This document shows positions 1-6,945 of a stretch of 15,097 nt of DNA, piece by piece. Below the pieces are notes generated by a model. That model made no database searches. It saw nothing but the letters and a program-made list of their open reading frames with translations, and was not told the DNA's origin. Each line of letters opens with the position of its first letter. Within the stretch, counting starts at the first letter, position 1. The position numbers and the translations under genes are program-made. This stretch comes from JAVBOV01 sp031550205 (GTDB taxonomy: Bacteria; Pseudomonadota; Alphaproteobacteria; RF32; CAG-239): NCBI GenBank assembly GCA_031550205.1, contig JAVBOV010000048.1, positions 1 through 15,097 of the forward strand. The letters are read 5' to 3'.

Positions 1-77
1 CAATGCTTATTGTGCTTTTTATGTTTTCCGCCATATTGTATCCGCTAAGGAAGATATTGGAAATTGAAAATTTATGA
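1..77 (+). CDS. 3' end of an unidentified membrane protein (partial)
   Basis: From position 3 the frame stays open for 24 codons and ends in TGA at 75-77; the start lies outside the window. The visible tail begins MLIVLFMFSAILYPLRKILE. This is a hydrophobic stretch of about 14 residues followed by a short basic and then acidic end, which fits a last transmembrane helix with a short cytoplasmic tail. The next gene starts 14 nt later on the same strand, so it may be the upstream member of the same operon. The visible part is too short to identify a family, and a chance open frame of this length cannot be excluded. Confidence 0.45.
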   Translation, partial: MLIVLFMFSAILYPLRKILEIENL

Positions 78-91
78 TTTGGGAGCTATAA

Positions 92-439
92 ATGTCGGCG
101 CGGCAGTATATTGGAAAAATGGTTAAGGTTAAGATGGATAGGCCTTTGGGGAGCAAGCACCCTAAGCATGGGTTTGTTTATGAGCTGAATTATGGGTTTG
201 TGCCAAACACGGTTTCCGGTGATGGTGAAGAGCTGGATGTTTATGTGATGGGGGTTGATGAGCCTTTGGATGAGTTTGAGGGGCGGGTGATTGCGGCCAT
301 TCATCGCACTGATGATAACGATGACAAGCTGGTGGCGGTGCCCGACGGCATGAGCTTTTCAGATGGGGAAATTGAGGAAAAAACCGCCTTTCAGGAAAAG
401 TGGTTTAAGCACGTGATTATTAGGAGTGCTTATGGCTAA
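92..439 (+). CDS. Short inorganic pyrophosphatase-like protein
   Basis: This is a 115-residue protein of the soluble family I inorganic pyrophosphatase fold, which hydrolyses pyrophosphate to phosphate with Mg2+ in the cytoplasm. Visible family landmarks are NYGFVP at residues 33-38, the metal-binding segment DGEELD at 44-49, an acidic cluster TDDNDDK at 73-79 and KLVAVP at 79-84. Canonical enzymes are about 170 residues or longer. Here the N-terminal part before NYGF is compressed and the C-terminal helix is cut short. The middle Asp of the usual D-x-D-x-x-D signature is Glu46. A PLGSKHPKHG segment at 18-27 replaces the canonical basic loop; I recall similar short proteins annotated as inorganic diphosphatase in Firmicutes. 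The start is supported by GGGAG at 81-85, 6 nt before the ATG. The gene overlaps queH by 8 nt. Family membership is fairly secure, but activity on pyrophosphate is inferred. Confidence 0.85.
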   Translation: MSARQYIGKMVKVKMDRPLGSKHPKHGFVYELNYGFVPNTVSGDGEELDVYVMGVDEPLDEFEGRVIAAIHRTDDNDDKLVAVPDGMSFSDGEIEEKTAFQEKWFKHVIIRSAYG

Positions 440-980
440 AAAACAAAAGATATTGCTGCTTTCTTGTTGTGCGCCTTGTTCTTGTGCGGTGGTTGAAAAA
501 ATGGCTGCAGAGAAGGCCGAATTTGCGGTGGCGTTTTATAATCCGAATATTTTTCCGGAAGGGGAATATTTTAAGAGACTTGAAGAAAATAAAAGAGTCT
601 GTGAAGTTTATGGCGTGCCGCTTGTGGAGTTTGCTTATAACCATGACGAGTGGCTGGAAGCGGTTAAGGGTTTGGAAAATGAGCCGGAGCGTGGCAAACG
701 CTGCAGCAGGTGTTTTTATATGCGTTTGAAAAAAGCTATGGAATATGCCAAGGCCAATGGGTTTGATGCCGTTGCCTCGGTGCTTGGGGTTTCGCGTTTT
801 AAGGATTTGGACCAGGTGAACGAGGCTGCGCAAAAGGCCTCGGAGGAAACGTCTTTTCCATATGCGGAGATTGAGGGGCGCAAAGGCGGAATGCAGGAGA
901 GAAGAAACGCTTTGCGTTTGGAGTTGGAGCTTTATAATCAGGAATATTGCGGATGCGAGTTTAGCCATGCCGAATTTTGA
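432..980 (+). CDS. queH: Epoxyqueuosine reductase QueH
   Basis: QueH reduces epoxyqueuosine to queuosine in the wobble position of tRNAs with GUN anticodons. It is the cobalamin-independent alternative to QueG. The 182-residue product shows the expected cysteine sets: CCAPC at residues 12-16, RCSRCF at 90-95 within an ERGKRC context, and YCGC at 172-175 following LYNQ. In this family these cysteines bind an iron-sulfur cluster and a second metal. The length is typical. ATG at 432 is preferred because AGGAG at 422-426 ends 5 nt before it; a GTG at 426 in the same frame lies on top of that ribosome site. The start overlaps the pyrophosphatase stop (ATGGCTAA), and the 3' end overlaps rnhB by 14 nt, so the three are probably co-transcribed and translationally coupled. 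Confidence 0.93.
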   Translation: MAKKQKILLLSCCAPCSCAVVEKMAAEKAEFAVAFYNPNIFPEGEYFKRLEENKRVCEVYGVPLVEFAYNHDEWLEAVKGLENEPERGKRCSRCFYMRLKKAMEYAKANGFDAVASVLGVSRFKDLDQVNEAAQKASEETSFPYAEIEGRKGGMQERRNALRLELELYNQEYCGCEFSHAEF

Positions 981-1590
981 GATTGAAAATGAATATTCTT
1001 TGCTTGTTGCCGGGATTGATGAAGCCGGGCGCGGCCCTTGGGTGGGGCCGGTGGTGGCCGGCGCGGTGGTGGTTTTGGATAAGAACCTTGATGCCGGTTT
1101 ATTAAAAAATTTGGATGATTCTAAAAAGCTTTCTGCCAAAAAGCGGGAAAAATTATATAATCTGTTACGGGAGGAGGAAAAGGCCGGCAAAGTTGCCATC
1201 GGCATCGGTCAGGCCAGCGCTTCCGAGATTGATGAGATGAACATTTTAAACGCCACCTTTTTGGCAATGAAGCGGGCTTATGACAAGCTTAAGGTTAAAC
1301 CCGGGGCAGTGATTGTCGACGGCAATATGGTGCCGAAAAATTTTAATATTCCATGCAAAGCGGTGGTTAAAGGTGATGCAAAGTCTGTTTCCATTTCAGC
1401 CGCGGCGATTATGGCAAAGGTGTATCGGGACAGGATGATGGCGGAAATGGCGGTTAAATATCCGCATTACGGGTTTGAGAAAAACGCCGGATATGGCACC
1501 AAGGCGCATATTGAGGCTTTGCAAAAATTCGGCATTACGCCTGAGCATAGAAAAAGTTATAAGCCAATTAAGGACAGACTGGATTTTTAA
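967..1590 (+). CDS. rnhB: Ribonuclease HII
   Basis: RNase HII cuts the RNA strand of RNA-DNA hybrids and starts removal of single ribonucleotides misincorporated in DNA. The 207-residue product has the N-terminal GIDEAGRGP motif at residues 16-24, giving catalytic Asp18 and Glu19. The third acid is Asp118 in VIVDGN, and the fourth is Asp137 in VVKGDAKS, followed by SISAAAIMAKVYRD. NDSKKLS is represented here as DDSKKLS at 50-56. Length and order match E. coli RnhB (198 residues). The frame is open upstream to 862, but that extension would overlap queH by more than 100 nt and adds nothing family-like. ATG 967 puts the GIDEAGRG motif at the usual distance from the N-terminus. Its ribosome site is weak, so coupling to queH is likely. 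Confidence 0.95.
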   Translation: MPNFEIENEYSLLVAGIDEAGRGPWVGPVVAGAVVVLDKNLDAGLLKNLDDSKKLSAKKREKLYNLLREEEKAGKVAIGIGQASASEIDEMNILNATFLAMKRAYDKLKVKPGAVIVDGNMVPKNFNIPCKAVVKGDAKSVSISAAAIMAKVYRDRMMAEMAVKYPHYGFEKNAGYGTKAHIEALQKFGITPEHRKSYKPIKDRLDF

Positions 1591-1607
1591 TTGTCTATTA
1601 AGCAATT

Positions 1608-1616
1608 TGGTATAAT
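1608..1616 (+). promoter_or_regulatory. Extended -10 promoter upstream of the autotransporter
   Basis: The sequence TGGTATAAT is a perfect extended -10 (TGN plus TATAAT). Upstream hexamers are poor: TTGTCT at 1591 is only 14 nt away and TAATTG at 1588 sits at 17 nt. The TG extension can compensate for a weak -35. Transcription would start near 1623, giving a leader of about 34 nt before the ATG at 1657. It begins just after the rnhB stop, so the autotransporter probably has its own transcript. The assignment comes from pattern only. Confidence 0.6.
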
Positions 1617-1656
1617 ATGCGCACTATAGCTGTAATTTTTTATTGAGTGCTTTGTC

Positions 1657-4449
1657 ATGAAATTAAAAAACATTTTGGACTATCCATCATCATCGGCATT
1701 CCGGGTTTTTGCCGGAATAGGGTGTTTGTTTTTTGCCAGCGATTCATTTGCACAATATGTTATATTGTCTCCGGGCGCAATACCGGGAACCGATTACAGC
1801 AGCGTCGGCACTAACGGCATATACAGCAACGGCAACAATTCTCCGGCGTGGGATGTGAGCTTTTCCGGAAGCACCACTGCTAATAATAACACCGGTTTTG
1901 CCGGCATGCGCATAGATGCTTCCAGAAAAATTAACTTCAGCGGACCGGGATATACGTTTACAGCCAACAACAATGGCAGGGGAATTTATGTTGATGATGC
2001 CGGAGAAATAAAATTTACCGGTATGAATTTGAATTTGGACGGAAACGGGGTGGGTTTGGCGGTTGATTACAGCTCTTCATTTACAATGATTGGCGACGGG
2101 TCGCACTCTTTGACAGCCAGCAACAACAACGGTCACGGCATCAGCCCTAATCGTTCTTTGGTGGAAATTCATGATGTTAACATAACTGCCGATGAGAACG
2201 GGGACAGCGGCGTTCATCTGCACGGTTCTTCTATGATTTTGAACAGCGCATCAGGCAGCAACGTCATTACAGCCAGCAACAACGATGTCGATGGTATCGG
2301 GCTGTACAGCGCCGAATCTGTCAGCAATTTTTCCACTACCAATTATAATATTTTTGCCGATAATAATGGTTCTACCGGTATTTGGGCTTTAACAGCCGGC
2401 GTCATTGACTTTTCCGGCAATGGAAGTAACACGCTTTCATCCAGCGGCAATGGCACTTCAGGTGTTTCAATAGGCGATGCCGGAACGGAATTTAATGTCT
2501 TTAATATGAATGTTGCGATTGATAACAACGGTGCAGACGGCATAAATATAAAAGACGGCGCCATTGCCGAAATATCAAGCAGCACGACCAATTCTCTTAC
2601 TCTTAACGGCAACAGCAGCGGTTCCGGAGCTTTTGTTAAAAACTCAGGTTCGGTTTTGACCATAAGAAATATGGATGTTGAGACTAACGGCAATGCGGCA
2701 GGGTTTTGGGCTCAGCTTGGGGGCAAGATAGTTATTGAAGGAAAATCCGGCGGAAGAAATAGTTTGATTATTAACAACAATACCGGGTTTGGCTTGGTGG
2801 CCGACAATAATGCGCAGCTGGAAATTACCAGAATGAACGTGCAGGCAGATAATTCTGGAGCTGCGGTTACCTCGGAGGGCGGGTCTGTGGTTACAATCAA
2901 TGACAGCAGCATGGTATCTTCAGCTTTGGCTCTTAACACGTATGGCAGCAGCGGCAGTTATATAATTAACGGTTCAAGCATTGAGAGTGCGGCCGGCGAA
3001 TTATTGCACGGAAACGCAGCAACCAGTAATTTGACTGCAGCCAATTCATATTTAAAAGGCTCCATACTTAAGGATGTTAATGCGGTTAATGCAACGATGA
3101 GCAATACTGCATGGGATATGGCTGCCGATTCAAATATTACGAGTTTAACGGCGAACAATTCGCAGATTAATTTGCGCGGCACCGGTTACAACACATTGAA
3201 TGTTGATAATTTGTCCGGCTCAGGCAATGTTTATACCTTACGCACTTATTTTGACGGCAACGGCACAAATACGGATAAAATTGTTGTTAACGGCTCGCTT
3301 TCGGGAACAAACCAGCTAAACGTAATTTCAAGCGGCACAAACGGAGCAGATACGCCGGCCGGTTCAGACGGCATATTGGTGGTTGATGCAACCGGAGCAG
3401 CCAATACCGGAACATTTACGCTGGTCGGCGGCAAGATTGACAGCGGAGCATATGAATATATTTTGAACCATGCGGCGGACAATAACTGGTATCTGCAGTC
3501 TAACGGAGTTATGACCGGAGTGGCCAAGGCGGTTTCCAACCTTCCGGCAATTCACTTATCCATGGTTAGAACCGGCATGAACGAGTTGAGAAAGAGAATT
3601 GGTGAACTGAGGGATAATGACCCGGCTCATAAGGACGGATTATGGGCAAGAAGTTATGCCAAGCATTTGAAAGTTGACGAGTTTATTGACAGCCGGATGA
3701 ATTTGTTTGGTTTTGAGGCGGGCTATGACAAGCAGATATACGGAGACTGCGACCAGAAGGTTTATGCCGGTTTGATGGCGGGATATTTGTATACGGACAA
3801 TATTAAAAACAGTCTTAACACCGGAGGGCACGGCGAGGCGCATGCCAACACGCCGAGCCTTGGCGTATATATGACCTGGGTGCACAGGCAGGGCTGGTTT
3901 TTTGATGCCACTTTAAGAGAATTTTGGTCAGACATGAGTGCGACCAGCTATAACAACATAGGGCAGGCGGTTGCTTATGACCCCGACAGAAACTTTACTA
4001 CGGCGAGCTTGGAATTTGGCCGACAACTGGCGTATAATGCGGATGAATACAGCAAATATATATTGGAGCCGAAAGCTGAGATTTTGTACGGCTTTGCCAA
4101 AGCCAAAAGTTTTACGACCACAAGCGGCAATGACATTCATTATGGATATACCGAAAGCATTACAACCAGGCTGGCGTTGATGCTGGGGTATAACAGAGCG
4201 CTTGACAACGGCATGATATTGGAGCCGTTTGTGGAGTTTGGTTTGAGCCGCGAATGGAACGGCAGAACAGATATAAAATATGCCGGCAGCAACTTCAGGA
4301 GCGATTTGAAGGGCACGGGTTATGATATGAGCTTGGGTTTGAATGCCAAACTTGACAAGCAATGGAATTTGTTCTCGGAAGTTGCGTATGAAACCGGCGA
4401 GGTTTATGAAGGCCTTTCAACCAATATCGGCGTCAGGTATAATTTTTAA
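1657..4449 (+). CDS. Autotransporter with beta-helix passenger and C-terminal barrel (type Va secretion)
   Basis: This is a 930-residue outer-membrane autotransporter. Residues 1-32 form a Sec signal peptide with a basic start, a hydrophobic core AGIGCLFFA and a likely cleavage after DSFA. Residues 33 to about 620 are the passenger, rich in Asn, Gly, Ser and Thr, with at least 13 NNG-type turns between 74 and 405, as expected for a right-handed beta-helix. About 520-620 resembles the conserved pertactin-like end of the passenger that helps folding. From about 645 to 930 is the translocating barrel: GLWARSY near 661, alternating amphipathic strands, and a final RYNF with the C-terminal Phe used in barrel assembly. 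The passenger has no cysteine, as is usual for surface-exported domains; the barrel has one at 698. The start has only a weak GAG ribosome site. No catalytic motif is visible in the passenger, so adhesion or surface coating is a guess. No intrinsic terminator follows the gene. Confidence 0.93.
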   Translation: MKLKNILDYPSSSAFRVFAGIGCLFFASDSFAQYVILSPGAIPGTDYSSVGTNGIYSNGNNSPAWDVSFSGSTTANNNTGFAGMRIDASRKINFSGPGYTFTANNNGRGIYVDDAGEIKFTGMNLNLDGNGVGLAVDYSSSFTMIGDGSHSLTASNNNGHGISPNRSLVEIHDVNITADENGDSGVHLHGSSMILNSASGSNVITASNNDVDGIGLYSAESVSNFSTTNYNIFADNNGSTGIWALTAGVIDFSGNGSNTLSSSGNGTSGVSIGDAGTEFNVFNMNVAIDNNGADGINIKDGAIAEISSSTTNSLTLNGNSSGSGAFVKNSGSVLTIRNMDVETNGNAAGFWAQLGGKIVIEGKSGGRNSLIINNNTGFGLVADNNAQLEITRMNVQADNSGAAVTSEGGSVVTINDSSMVSSALALNTYGSSGSYIINGSSIESAAGELLHGNAATSNLTAANSYLKGSILKDVNAVNATMSNTAWDMAADSNITSLTANNSQINLRGTGYNTLNVDNLSGSGNVYTLRTYFDGNGTNTDKIVVNGSLSGTNQLNVISSGTNGADTPAGSDGILVVDATGAANTGTFTLVGGKIDSGAYEYILNHAADNNWYLQSNGVMTGVAKAVSNLPAIHLSMVRTGMNELRKRIGELRDNDPAHKDGLWARSYAKHLKVDEFIDSRMNLFGFEAGYDKQIYGDCDQKVYAGLMAGYLYTDNIKNSLNTGGHGEAHANTPSLGVYMTWVHRQGWFFDATLREFWSDMSATSYNNIGQAVAYDPDRNFTTASLEFGRQLAYNADEYSKYILEPKAEILYGFAKAKSFTTTSGNDIHYGYTESITTRLALMLGYNRALDNGMILEPFVEFGLSREWNGRTDIKYAGSNFRSDLKGTGYDMSLGLNAKLDKQWNLFSEVAYETGEVYEGLSTNIGVRYNF
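1876..2871 (+). repeat. Degenerate tandem repeats encoding paired beta-helix coils
   Basis: Within the autotransporter passenger, an NNG-type turn followed by G-hydrophobic-x-hydrophobic recurs 13 times. The copies start near residues 74, 103, 127, 154, 178, 206, 234, 262, 288, 316, 342, 371 and 397, with spacing of 24-29. Two flavours alternate: one led by a GSxSLTAS-like strand (for example residues 148-155) and one led by an MNVxAD-like strand (for example 284-289). The true unit is therefore two coils of about 51-56 residues. Copies are diverged at the DNA level. Confidence 0.75.
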
Positions 4450-4451
4450 GG

Positions 4452-4480
4452 TTGCAAACTTTTACACTTTTTGATAGCCT
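4452..4480 (+). promoter_or_regulatory. Putative lpxD promoter
   Basis: TTGCAA at 4452-4457 is followed after 17 nt by TAGCCT at 4475-4480, which is preceded by TGA and so has an extended -10 character. It lies in the 67-nt gap between the autotransporter stop and lpxD. The -10 match is weak. A very similar TTGCAA/TAGTCT pair lies upstream of lpxA. Confidence 0.35.
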
Positions 4481-4516
4481 CACAAAATGTCTAATTGAAC
4501 GAAAAGGAAGCCGAAT

Positions 4517-5554
4517 ATGGTAGATATGCGCTTTTTTAAAAATAATGGGCCGTTTTCTTTGCAGCAGGTTGCCGAGATTTGCGGAGCTGTTTTGAAAAAC
4601 CCGGCACAGGCCGAGATAAAAATTAAAGATATTGCCAATATGAAAGAAGCCGGTGAGGGTGAAATTTGCTTTTTTTATGACAGGAAGAAAAAAGAAGCGG
4701 CAAAACAAATTAAATCTTCGGCGTGCATTACAACGGAAGAGCTTGCGGGTTTGATTCCCGAGAACGTGGCGGTTTTGACCACAGGCAACCCTAAGCTGGC
4801 TTATCTTAATTTGAACATCAGGTTTTACGGTGTCGACGAATTTTCCGCTTATGCTGCGGCTTCAGCAAGAATTGCGCCGAATGCCAAAATCGGCAAAGGA
4901 TGCTTTATCGGCGAATGTGCGGTGATTGGAGAAAATGTTGAAATCGGTGACAACTGCATTATTGAGCACGGCGCGGTGATTATGAACGGCTGCAAAATAG
5001 GAAATAACTGCCGTATTGGCGTTAACGCGTATGTTTCATATTGCCTTATGGGCAGCAACTGCTATGTTTTTTCCGGTGCCAGAATCGGTCAAGACGGATT
5101 TGGTTTTATGATGGTCGGCCCGCAGCATAAGCGCATTCCGCAGGTGGGCAGAGTGATTATCGGTAACGATGTTGAGATTGGTGCCAACAGCTGCGTTGAC
5201 CGCGGGGCTTTGGATGACACGGTTATCGGTGACGGTTGCCGCGTTGATAATCTGGTGCAGATTGCGCACGGCGACAAGCTGGGAAGAGGCTGCATTATTG
5301 TGGGACAAGCCGGAATTGCCGGCTCAACCACCGTTGGTGATTATTGCGTAATCGGCGGACAAGTGGGCATTGCAGACCATCTTAATATCGGTTCGCAGGT
5401 GCAGGTTGCTTCACAGTCCGGCGTGATGAGAGATTTGGAGCCCGGCGCAATTGTGATGGGAACGCCGACGGTGCCGATTAAGGATTTTATGAGACAAGTC
5501 TCATTTTTGCAGAAATCTGCAAACCCTAAAAAAACAACAAATGAGGAAAAATAA
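4517..5554 (+). CDS. lpxD: UDP-3-O-acylglucosamine N-acyltransferase LpxD
   Basis: LpxD performs the third step of lipid A synthesis, moving a 3-hydroxyacyl chain from acyl-ACP to the 2-amino group of UDP-3-O-acylglucosamine. The 345-residue product (E. coli 341) has an N-terminal uridine-binding domain (about 1-105) with NPKLAYLNL at 91-99. A left-handed parallel beta-helix of hexapeptide repeats follows from about 115 to 310. Strong signatures are ARIGQDGFGF at 188-197, GRVIIGNDVEIGAN at 211-224, DRGALDDTVIG at 228-238 and the catalytic His251 in QIAHGD. The start is supported by AAGGA at about 4505-4509, 8 nt upstream of the ATG. fabZ begins immediately after the TAA stop. In many proteobacteria lpxD follows bamA; here the preceding gene is the autotransporter. 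Confidence 0.97.
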   Translation: MVDMRFFKNNGPFSLQQVAEICGAVLKNPAQAEIKIKDIANMKEAGEGEICFFYDRKKKEAAKQIKSSACITTEELAGLIPENVAVLTTGNPKLAYLNLNIRFYGVDEFSAYAAASARIAPNAKIGKGCFIGECAVIGENVEIGDNCIIEHGAVIMNGCKIGNNCRIGVNAYVSYCLMGSNCYVFSGARIGQDGFGFMMVGPQHKRIPQVGRVIIGNDVEIGANSCVDRGALDDTVIGDGCRVDNLVQIAHGDKLGRGCIIVGQAGIAGSTTVGDYCVIGGQVGIADHLNIGSQVQVASQSGVMRDLEPGAIVMGTPTVPIKDFMRQVSFLQKSANPKKTTNEEK

Positions 5555-6004
5555 ATGATTGAAGTTAAAAAATATCCGGTTGAAGAAATTATGAAAATGA
5601 TACCGCATCGTTATCCGTTTTTATTGGTGGATAAGCTTGAGGTTGAAGTTCCCGGAGAGAAAGGCGTCGGCATTAAGAACGTGACGATGAACGAAGAATT
5701 TTTTCAAGGACATTTTCCGGGAAACCCGGTTATGCCCGGCGTTTTGCAGATTGAAGCCATGGCTCAGACTGCAGGTGCAATCGTTATTTGCGCCAAAGAT
5801 AATTATGCCGAGAGAAAAGTAGGCGTTTTCTTTATGTCAATTGAGAAGGTTAAGTTCAGAAAGCCGGTTAAGCCGGGAGACACTTTGCGCATGCATGTGG
5901 AAAGAATTGCCGTTCGCCGCAATATTTTTACCTTCCGCGGAGAAGCAAAGGTTGATGGAATTGTGGTGTCTGAGGCCGAATTTATGGCAATGCTGGTTGA
6001 GTAG
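5555..6004 (+). CDS. fabZ: 3-hydroxyacyl-ACP dehydratase FabZ
   Basis: FabZ dehydrates 3-hydroxyacyl-ACP to trans-2-enoyl-ACP in fatty acid elongation, competing with LpxA and LpxD for the same 3-hydroxyacyl-ACP pool. This explains its place in the lipid A cluster. The 149-residue hotdog-fold product carries IPHRYPFLLVD at residues 16-26, the active-site segment GHFPGNPVMPGV at 52-63 with catalytic His53, and the second catalytic residue Glu67 in LQIEAMAQ. Length matches the family. Its ATG directly abuts the lpxD stop codon, with GAGGA at 5543-5547 as ribosome site inside the end of lpxD. An intrinsic terminator follows 12 nt after the stop, so lpxD-fabZ forms a bicistronic unit. Confidence 0.97.
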   Translation: MIEVKKYPVEEIMKMIPHRYPFLLVDKLEVEVPGEKGVGIKNVTMNEEFFQGHFPGNPVMPGVLQIEAMAQTAGAIVICAKDNYAERKVGVFFMSIEKVKFRKPVKPGDTLRMHVERIAVRRNIFTFRGEAKVDGIVVSEAEFMAMLVE

Positions 6005-6016
6005 GCTGAGTATGTT

Positions 6017-6050
6017 AAAAAATTCCCTGAGCAATCGGGGGATTTTTTTT
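6017..6050 (+). terminator. Intrinsic terminator after fabZ
   Basis: TTCCC at 6023-6027 pairs with GGGGA at 6038-6042 (one T-G wobble). The stem is extended by A-T pairs between the A-run at 6017-6022 and the T-run at 6043-6050, around a loop of about 10 nt. The eight-T tract after a G-rich arm is the classic Rho-independent form. The A-run on the 5' side could make it weakly bidirectional. It separates lpxD-fabZ from lpxA. Confidence 0.85.
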
Positions 6051-6081
6051 GAAACATTTGTTAGTTTTTAGTTATTTCACA

Positions 6082-6109
6082 TTGCAAAAAAAGTAAGGTA
6101 GGGTAGTCT
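6082..6109 (+). promoter_or_regulatory. Putative lpxA promoter
   Basis: TTGCAA at 6082-6087 and TAGTCT at 6104-6109 are spaced by 16 nt, in the 134-nt gap between the fabZ terminator and lpxA. A promoter is expected here because the terminator would otherwise leave lpxA-lpxI-lpxB-comEC untranscribed. The -10 is poor; TATTAAT at 6113-6119 is an alternative but lacks a spaced -35. Confidence 0.35.
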
Positions 6110-6138
6110 TAGTATTAATAAAATTTAAGGAAAAAAAT

Positions 6139-6945
6139 ATGACCAATATCCACCCTACAGCAGTTATTGAAAAAGGCGCCGAGATTGCCGCTACCGCCAA
6201 AATCGGGCCGTTTTGCTATATTTCATCTAAGGCCAAAATAGGTGAGAATGTGGAACTTATTGCCCGCGTTACGGTGATGAACGACACCACCATCGGCGAG
6301 GGAACAAAAGTTTTTCCGGGGGCAGTGCTGGGTGCCGGCCCGCAAGACCACGGCAACGAGTTTAATGAAGGCATGAGGCTTGTTATCGGCAAAAACAACA
6401 TTATTCGTGAAAATGCAACCATGCAATGCGGAACTCCTAAAGAGCAGATGACCACAATTGTTGGTGATGAGGGCATGTTTATGGTTAACTCTCACATTGC
6501 GCACGACTGCGTGGTTGGCAACCACGTGATTATGACCAACAATGTGATGATTGGCGGCCATGTGCATATTGACGACGGCGCAATTTTGGGCGGCGGCGCA
6601 GCGGTTTTGCAGCGTGTGCATATTGGCCGCAAAGCCATGATCGGCGGACTTTCAGGCGTGGCCAGAGACGTTATTCCGTTTGGTTTGGTAATGGGCAACA
6701 GGGCTTATTTGCGCGGGCTTAATTTGGTGGGCTTGAAGAGAAGCGGTTTGGAAAAAGCAGATTTGGCCGCGGTGATGAATGCTTATAAATATATTTTTAA
6801 GAGCGATGAGGACAACTTTGAAACCAGATTGGCAAGCGCCAAAACAAAATTTGCCGGCTCGGCCATGGTTCAAGAACAGATTGCCTTTATTGAAAATTCT
6901 CTTCAGGGCAAGTGCAAAATTCTTATAGCAGGTGTTGATGAATAA
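6139..6945 (+). CDS. lpxA: UDP-N-acetylglucosamine O-acyltransferase LpxA
   Basis: LpxA catalyses the first step of lipid A synthesis, reversible transfer of a 3-hydroxyacyl chain from ACP to the 3-OH of UDP-GlcNAc. The 268-residue product begins IHPTAVIEKGAEI, a typical first turn of its left-handed beta-helix. It contains GAGPQDHGNEF at 65-75 (canonically LGxxPQDLKY-like) and IIRENATMQCGT at 88-99. The catalytic His122 lies in NSHIAHDCVVGN, and MGNRAYLRGLNLVGLKRSG follows in the C-terminal part. A helical C-terminal domain covers about 190-268. The start has AAGGA at 6127-6131, 7 nt upstream of the ATG. lpxI overlaps its last 8 nt, so translation is coupled. Confidence 0.97.
   Translation: MTNIHPTAVIEKGAEIAATAKIGPFCYISSKAKIGENVELIARVTVMNDTTIGEGTKVFPGAVLGAGPQDHGNEFNEGMRLVIGKNNIIRENATMQCGTPKEQMTTIVGDEGMFMVNSHIAHDCVVGNHVIMTNNVMIGGHVHIDDGAILGGGAAVLQRVHIGRKAMIGGLSGVARDVIPFGLVMGNRAYLRGLNLVGLKRSGLEKADLAAVMNAYKYIFKSDEDNFETRLASAKTKFAGSAMVQEQIAFIENSLQGKCKILIAGVDE

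Noticed and set aside
426..434. GTG at 426 as start of queH
   Set aside because: The GTG overlaps the AGGAG ribosome site that serves the ATG at 432; the extra two residues add nothing conserved.
420..1205. 261-codon open frame on the minus strand across queH and rnhB
   Set aside because: It lies antisense to two well-identified genes and its translation has no recognisable family pattern; it is a shadow of their codon bias.
1876..2871. CRISPR-like array from the regular spacing of NNG-coding motifs
   Set aside because: The periodicity is at protein level within one long reading frame; the DNA copies are diverged and of unequal spacing.
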